Source of the DNA: an uncultured Lachnospiraceae bacterium
Lineage (GTDB): Bacteria > Bacillota > Clostridia > Lachnospirales > Lachnospiraceae
Assembly (NCBI GenBank): GCA_900544685.1
Contig: UQWA01000001.1
Location: 62,001-126,000 of the forward strand
Direction: 5' to 3'
Length of the DNA: 64,000 nt
The first letter of the stretch is position 1. Each line of letters begins with the position of its first letter. The notes under the pieces were generated by a model. The model made no database searches. It was not told the origin of the DNA and worked only from the letters and a program-made list of their open reading frames with translations. Below are positions 59,867 to 64,000 of the stretch, in pieces. The position numbers and the translations under genes are program-made.

Positions 59867-61582
59867 ATGGTATACAAACGTCTTGGTGACCTGCTTATTG
59901 CAGCGGGTACTATTACACCGGAAGAACTGGAAATCGGACTGGAGAGACAGAAAAAGACCAAGGAACGACTGGGAACAGCACTGATCTCAGCAGGAATCAT
60001 CACAGAGACCCAGTTCATAGAAGCACTGAGACTACAGCTGGGAATCGAATACATTGACCTATCCAAGACAAATATCCCGATTGAACTGGCTCAGGTTGTA
60101 CCGAAGAATATTGCAAGGCAGTTCCAGGTTGTACCGGTACACATGGTAAAAGACGAATTATATCTTGCCATGAGTGACCCAATGAATTTCTATGCAATAG
60201 AGGAAGTAAAAAAGGCAGTCCGTAAAAAGATCATACCAATGATTGCTACCAGAGAAGGTGTAGAACATGCCATCATGGTACTGTACGGAAATGAGGGTGC
60301 AGCAAAGGCAATTGAAGCCATGAAAAGAGAAGTGGCTGCCACAGCAGAAGAAGAGGACAACCAGTTTTCCGGTAATGTTTTAAATGACAATATCAACGAT
60401 GCACCAACGATCCGTCTGGTAAACTCTATCATAGAACGTGCCATTCATGAGCATGCCAGTGACATTCACATTGAGCCAAAGGAAAAAGAACTTCAGGTGC
60501 GCATGCGTATTGATGGTATGCTGCGAAAGATCCTGACCATTCCGAAGAATCTGCAGAATTCCGTTATTTCCCGTATTAAGATCATGAGTGGGATGGATAT
60601 TGCAGAGCGTCGTGTTCCGCAGGATGGCAGATTTAATGTAAAAAACAAGCAGAAGGAATATGATCTTCGTATCTCCTCCCTGCCAACTGTATACGGAGAA
60701 AAAATCGTAGCCCGTCTTCTGGACAAAGAAGCCGGTTATCTGACACCGGAGTCTATTGGTCTAATGGGAAAGAATCTGGAAAAATACCAGAGAGCCATTC
60801 ACTGCCACAGTGGGGTAATCCTTATTGCCGGACCGACCGGAAGTGGTAAATCCTCCACCATGAATACCATGATTTCGCAGTTGAACACAGAAGAGGTGAA
60901 TCTGGTAACACTGGAAGACCCGGTGGAATACAACATTGACGGAGTCAATCAGGTGCAGATTAATGAGAAAAAGGGCATGAACTTTGCCAATGGTCTGCGT
61001 GCTATTCTGCGTCAGGACCCGGATATCATAGCGGTAGGAGAAATCCGAGACGGAGAGACCGCCCAGATCTGTATGCGTTCCGCGATCACTGGTCACGTAG
61101 TATTATCCACAATTCATACCAATGATGCAGTAGGAACCATCGAACGTCTGGAAGATATCGGAGTAGAGCCATATCTGGTGGCAACAGCCCTGAGAAGCGT
61201 GGTATCCCAGCGTCTGGTACGACGGATCTGCCCAAAGTGCCGGGAAAGCTATGAAGCAGGCGAAGAAGAAGTACAGATTCTGGGACTGAATCCACAGGAA
61301 AAGCACACGTTCTACCGTGGAAAAGGATGCGCAGACTGCTTTGATACCGGATACCGTGGACGAATCGGTGTATTTGAGATCCTGGAGATTAACCATAAGC
61401 TTCAGCGACTGATCGCGGAACGGGCTGACAGAGATGCGATAGAACGGGAATTAAAGACTGGCAACAGTGGATTTGCAACTCTGAGAGAAAATGCCATTGA
61501 ACTGGTAGAACAGGGGATCACAACAGCAGAAGAAGTGCAGCGTGTAATATACGAAACCGGAGAGTTAGAAGAACATGTATAA
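59867..61582 (+). CDS. pilB: Type IV pilus assembly ATPase
   Basis: 571 residues, ATG 59867 with AAGGAGA upstream. N-terminal MshEN domain with two copies of the RLGxxLxxxGxxxxxxLxxxLxxQ pattern (residues 4-27 and 34-57). The T2SSE domain follows: Walker A GPTGSGKSS (322-330), Asp box, Walker B DPDIIAVGEIRD, HVVLSTIHTND. The tetracysteine zinc site is CPKC near 456 and CADC near 487. It powers pilus extension at the inner membrane face. The two MshEN repeats are known in Vibrio MshE to bind cyclic-di-GMP. Confidence 0.93.
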   Translation: MVYKRLGDLLIAAGTITPEELEIGLERQKKTKERLGTALISAGIITETQFIEALRLQLGIEYIDLSKTNIPIELAQVVPKNIARQFQVVPVHMVKDELYLAMSDPMNFYAIEEVKKAVRKKIIPMIATREGVEHAIMVLYGNEGAAKAIEAMKREVAATAEEEDNQFSGNVLNDNINDAPTIRLVNSIIERAIHEHASDIHIEPKEKELQVRMRIDGMLRKILTIPKNLQNSVISRIKIMSGMDIAERRVPQDGRFNVKNKQKEYDLRISSLPTVYGEKIVARLLDKEAGYLTPESIGLMGKNLEKYQRAIHCHSGVILIAGPTGSGKSSTMNTMISQLNTEEVNLVTLEDPVEYNIDGVNQVQINEKKGMNFANGLRAILRQDPDIIAVGEIRDGETAQICMRSAITGHVVLSTIHTNDAVGTIERLEDIGVEPYLVATALRSVVSQRLVRRICPKCRESYEAGEEEVQILGLNPQEKHTFYRGKGCADCFDTGYRGRIGVFEILEINHKLQRLIAERADRDAIERELKTGNSGFATLRENAIELVEQGITTAEEVQRVIYETGELEEHV

Positions 61583-62618
61583 TATAGAAGAATTAACTTT
61601 AAAAGCCAGAAACGACCATGCATCAGATATTCATCTGGTATATGGGCTTCCACCCAAATATCGCGTAGATGGACGGCTGGAGAGCATGGCAGATGTGCCG
61701 CTGACAGAAGATGACTGTATAGAGCTGTGCCAGTGGCTGGCAGAAGAACAGTTTGATAAGCTTGATTATAAGGGAGAACTTGATTTTTCCAAAAATATCT
61801 GTGGGATTCGCTGCCGTTGCCATATATTTAAGCAACAGGGCAAGCTCTCCGCAGCGATTCGTCTGTTAAGTGAGACCATTCCGCGTCTGGACAGTCTGGG
61901 ACTTCCGCCATCCGTACCTGGATTTACGAAGCTCCATAAGGGTATCCTACTGGTAACCGGTGAGACCGGATCCGGTAAATCCACCACACTGGCAGCGCTG
62001 CTAAACGAGATCAATCATACCCGAAAAGACCACATCGTCACATTGGAAGATCCGATTGAGTACATTTATAAACCAGATCAGTGTATTATCAATCAGAGAG
62101 AGATTGGAAAAGACACAGGGAGCTTTTCAGAGGGACTGCGCGCCAGTCTGCGAGAAGATCCGGATGTGATTCTGATCGGTGAAATGCGTGACCGCGATAC
62201 CATTGAGACAGCTATTACAGCGGCGGAAACAGGACATCTGGTATTTGGAACCCTGCATACCGACTGTGCCTCCGATGCGATCGACCGTATGGTACAGGTA
62301 TTTCCGGAAGGAATGCAGAACCAGATTCGCCTGCAGTTATCGATGACACTGGTTGCGGTAATTGCCCAGCAGTTACTGCGTAAGAAGACTGGAGGCCGTG
62401 TTCTGGCAAGTGAAGTTATGCTGGTGACAGATGCGATCCGCAATATGATACGCTCTGGTAATACGCCGCAGATCGCCAATGCGATCTCCACCAGTTCGGC
62501 AATTGGCGGTCAGACCATGGATCAGTGTCTGGCAATGCTGTCAAGATCCAGACAGATTGATAAAGAGCTGGCAATGGAGTATGCAAAAGACAAAGATTTT
62601 ATCAGAAAAAATGGATAA
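61575..62618 (+). CDS. pilT: Type IV pilus retraction ATPase
   Basis: 347 residues, overlapping pilB by 8 bases. N-terminal PAS-like region with SDIHLVYGLPPKYRVDGRL, Walker A GETGSGKST (about 130), EDPIEYIYKPDQCIINQREIG, Walker B DPDVILIGEMRD, HLVFGTLHTD, and AIRNMIRSG, the PilT-specific motif needed for retraction. Its presence implies dynamic pili (twitching or surface sensing). Confidence 0.93.
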   Translation: MYNIEELTLKARNDHASDIHLVYGLPPKYRVDGRLESMADVPLTEDDCIELCQWLAEEQFDKLDYKGELDFSKNICGIRCRCHIFKQQGKLSAAIRLLSETIPRLDSLGLPPSVPGFTKLHKGILLVTGETGSGKSTTLAALLNEINHTRKDHIVTLEDPIEYIYKPDQCIINQREIGKDTGSFSEGLRASLREDPDVILIGEMRDRDTIETAITAAETGHLVFGTLHTDCASDAIDRMVQVFPEGMQNQIRLQLSMTLVAVIAQQLLRKKTGGRVLASEVMLVTDAIRNMIRSGNTPQIANAISTSSAIGGQTMDQCLAMLSRSRQIDKELAMEYAKDKDFIRKNG

Positions 62619-62634
62619 GGAGCGTGGATAGATT

Positions 62635-63849
62635 ATGCCAGCTTATAAGTATACAGCCATATCCAGAGATGGTGTAAAAGTATCCGGCATTGTAGAAGGG
62701 TTTGACCAGTTTGATGCTGTAGACCGTATCAAGCGGGACTGCGATATTATTCTGAAGATTACGGAGATAAAGGAAAAAAAGCAGGGAATTTTAAATATGG
62801 AGATTGGTGGCAATAAGTTGAATGCCAAAGCATTCTCTCTGATGTGTTCCCAGTTTTCTATCATTCTGAAATCAGGTATTCCGATCGGTCGTACAGTACG
62901 TCTGATTGGTGAGAAAATGACAGATAAGAAGCTGAAAAGTATTCTGTCGCAGGTTGCAGAAGATGTGGAGGCAGGGCGCAGTATCTCCCAGAGTTTTCAG
63001 GAGCGTGGTGGGAAGCTGATGCCGCCTGTCTTTATCGAGACCATTCATGCCGGAGAAGAATCCGGAAATCTGGCAAAGGCATTTGATACCATGTATCAGC
63101 ATTATGACAAACAGGTAAAAATGCGGGAAAAAGTAAGAAGCGCCATGATTTATCCGGTCTTTGTACTGGCACTGGCTGTCGGAGTGGTGATTGTGCTGAT
63201 GGTAAAAGTAGTACCGACCTTTACCAGTATTTTTGAATCTTATGGATCCGAATTACCTCTGATTACCCAGTCACTGATCTGGATATCGAATTTCTTCCGC
63301 AGTTATATACTGATAATAGCAGCCGTGATAGCGGCTATTGTGATTCTGTTCAAATTGTATGGGAACACAGAAAAAGGAAGAATGAAGCTGGCACAGAAGG
63401 CACTGAAGCTTCCGGTACTGGGAAATGTCTATACATTAAGTGCTGCAAGCGAGTTTGCAGGAACCATGACCACCCTGATCGGGGCAGGACTTCAGATAAC
63501 CAGCGCAGTCAGTATCTCAGCAAGAGTCATTGGCAATTATTATGTCAGCCAGTGCGTAGGAAAGATCACCTCCAGGCTGGAAGAAGGTCGAAGTCTGGGA
63601 GAATGTATGCGGGAGATCGACTGCCTCCCGGATATTCTGGTGGATATGACTGCAGTAGGAGAAGAAACCGGAGAACTGGAACAGACACTGCATACCGTAG
63701 CAGGTTACTATGAATCAGAACTGGATATGGCAGTACAGAATGTCTTGAAAAAACTGGAACCGACCCTGCTTATCTTCATAGCAATCGTAGCAGGATATAT
63801 AGTTCTGGCTGTATATATTGCGATGTTCCAGATGTACAGCGTCATGTGA
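62635..63849 (+). CDS. pilC: Type IV pilus inner-membrane platform protein
   Basis: 404 residues, GspF/PilC family with two repeated T2SSF domains (FSLMCSQFSIILKSGIPIGRTV... and EFAGTMTTLIGAGLQITSAVS...) and three membrane segments (near residues 174, 222 and at the C-terminus). Start GGAGCG before ATG 62635. Connects PilB/PilT with the pilins. Confidence 0.93.
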   Translation: MPAYKYTAISRDGVKVSGIVEGFDQFDAVDRIKRDCDIILKITEIKEKKQGILNMEIGGNKLNAKAFSLMCSQFSIILKSGIPIGRTVRLIGEKMTDKKLKSILSQVAEDVEAGRSISQSFQERGGKLMPPVFIETIHAGEESGNLAKAFDTMYQHYDKQVKMREKVRSAMIYPVFVLALAVGVVIVLMVKVVPTFTSIFESYGSELPLITQSLIWISNFFRSYILIIAAVIAAIVILFKLYGNTEKGRMKLAQKALKLPVLGNVYTLSAASEFAGTMTTLIGAGLQITSAVSISARVIGNYYVSQCVGKITSRLEEGRSLGECMREIDCLPDILVDMTAVGEETGELEQTLHTVAGYYESELDMAVQNVLKKLEPTLLIFIAIVAGYIVLAVYIAMFQMYSVM

Positions 63850-63889
63850 TATATCAAAAATAGAAGCAAATAAAGAAAGCAGTGGTATT

Positions 63890-64000
63890 ATGTATCTTTC
63901 AATTTATGATAATCTATACATCGGTTTATATTTCACCGTTCTGGCATTTGTCTTCGGTGCGGTATTTGGCTCCTTCCTGAACTGCGCAGCCTGGCGGATT
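63890..64000 (+). CDS. pilD: Prepilin peptidase, N-terminal part (runs out of the window)
   Basis: The first 37 codons are visible from ATG 63890 and open to the window end. The hydrophobic start followed by FVFGAVFGSFLNCAAWRI is the conserved N-terminus of A24 prepilin peptidases. It would cleave and N-methylate the prepilins encoded upstream. The catalytic aspartates lie beyond the window. Confidence 0.85.
   Translation, partial: MYLSIYDNLYIGLYFTVLAFVFGAVFGSFLNCAAWRI

Overview
The window reads as a chromosomal segment of a low-to-mid GC, spore-forming Firmicute of the Lachnospiraceae type (a Blautia/Dorea/Mediterraneibacter-like gut anaerobe; genus not determined). The grounds are sigma-A promoters of the TTGACA-N17-TATAAT kind, strong AGGAGG ribosome binding sites, a fab/acc operon with FabK and a fused AccDA, MecA, a CwlD-like cortex amidase, the archaeal-type short ProRS, and many sugar ABC systems. 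No rRNA, tRNA, CRISPR array, transposase or prophage gene was recognised.

Layout. 1-746 is the 3' end of a cell-wall-anchored surface protein, followed at 909-2600 by an AAA-ATPase/PD-(D/E)XK family protein. 2670-14638 is one fatty-acid synthesis block: fabH-acpP-fabK-fabD-fabG-fabF-accB-fabZ-accC-accDA-second FabK-like flavoprotein, then a FabT-like MarR regulator and a patatin phospholipase. FabT-type boxes lie over the leading promoter. 14723-23998 holds housekeeping genes: a DUF1858 protein, mecA, a GH18 protein, cwlD, the tsaC/ywlC - LMW-phosphatase-like - rpiB - dCMP deaminase group, a DUF402 protein and proS. The phosphatase-like protein has lost its catalytic cysteine.

24303-32918 is a sugar uptake and sensing module: an RbsB/MglB-type ABC transporter (binding protein, double ATPase, permease), two long hairpin elements, then a lipoprotein paralogue of the binding protein, a NarL-type histidine kinase, its response regulator and a second unrelated binding protein. 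The paralogue and kinase probably sense what the transporter imports. 33098-37817 is a complete branched-chain amino-acid (Liv) transporter. 37877-48676 is an A/T-rich island that looks like an Amadori-product (fructosamine) catabolic cluster: FrlB-like SIS proteins (2), FrlC-like isomerases (2), an FrlD-like kinase, a GntR regulator, a PHP phosphatase, a YitT membrane protein and an ABC importer without its own ATPase. One permease of that importer is frameshifted. TTATAT-type palindromes overlap its promoters.

48764-50573 has a cytidylate-kinase-like gene, cytidine deaminase and the remnant of a DUF4143 ATPase. 50649 to the end is a type IV pilus operon. It starts with a giant prepilin-like adhesin of about 2,470 residues carrying a class III signal and GLUG-like repeats, then two small prepilins and a pilin-like membrane protein, PilB (with an N-terminal pattern expected to bind cyclic-di-GMP), PilT, PilC and the first codons of the prepilin peptidase PilD. 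This operon is the most unusual part of the window.
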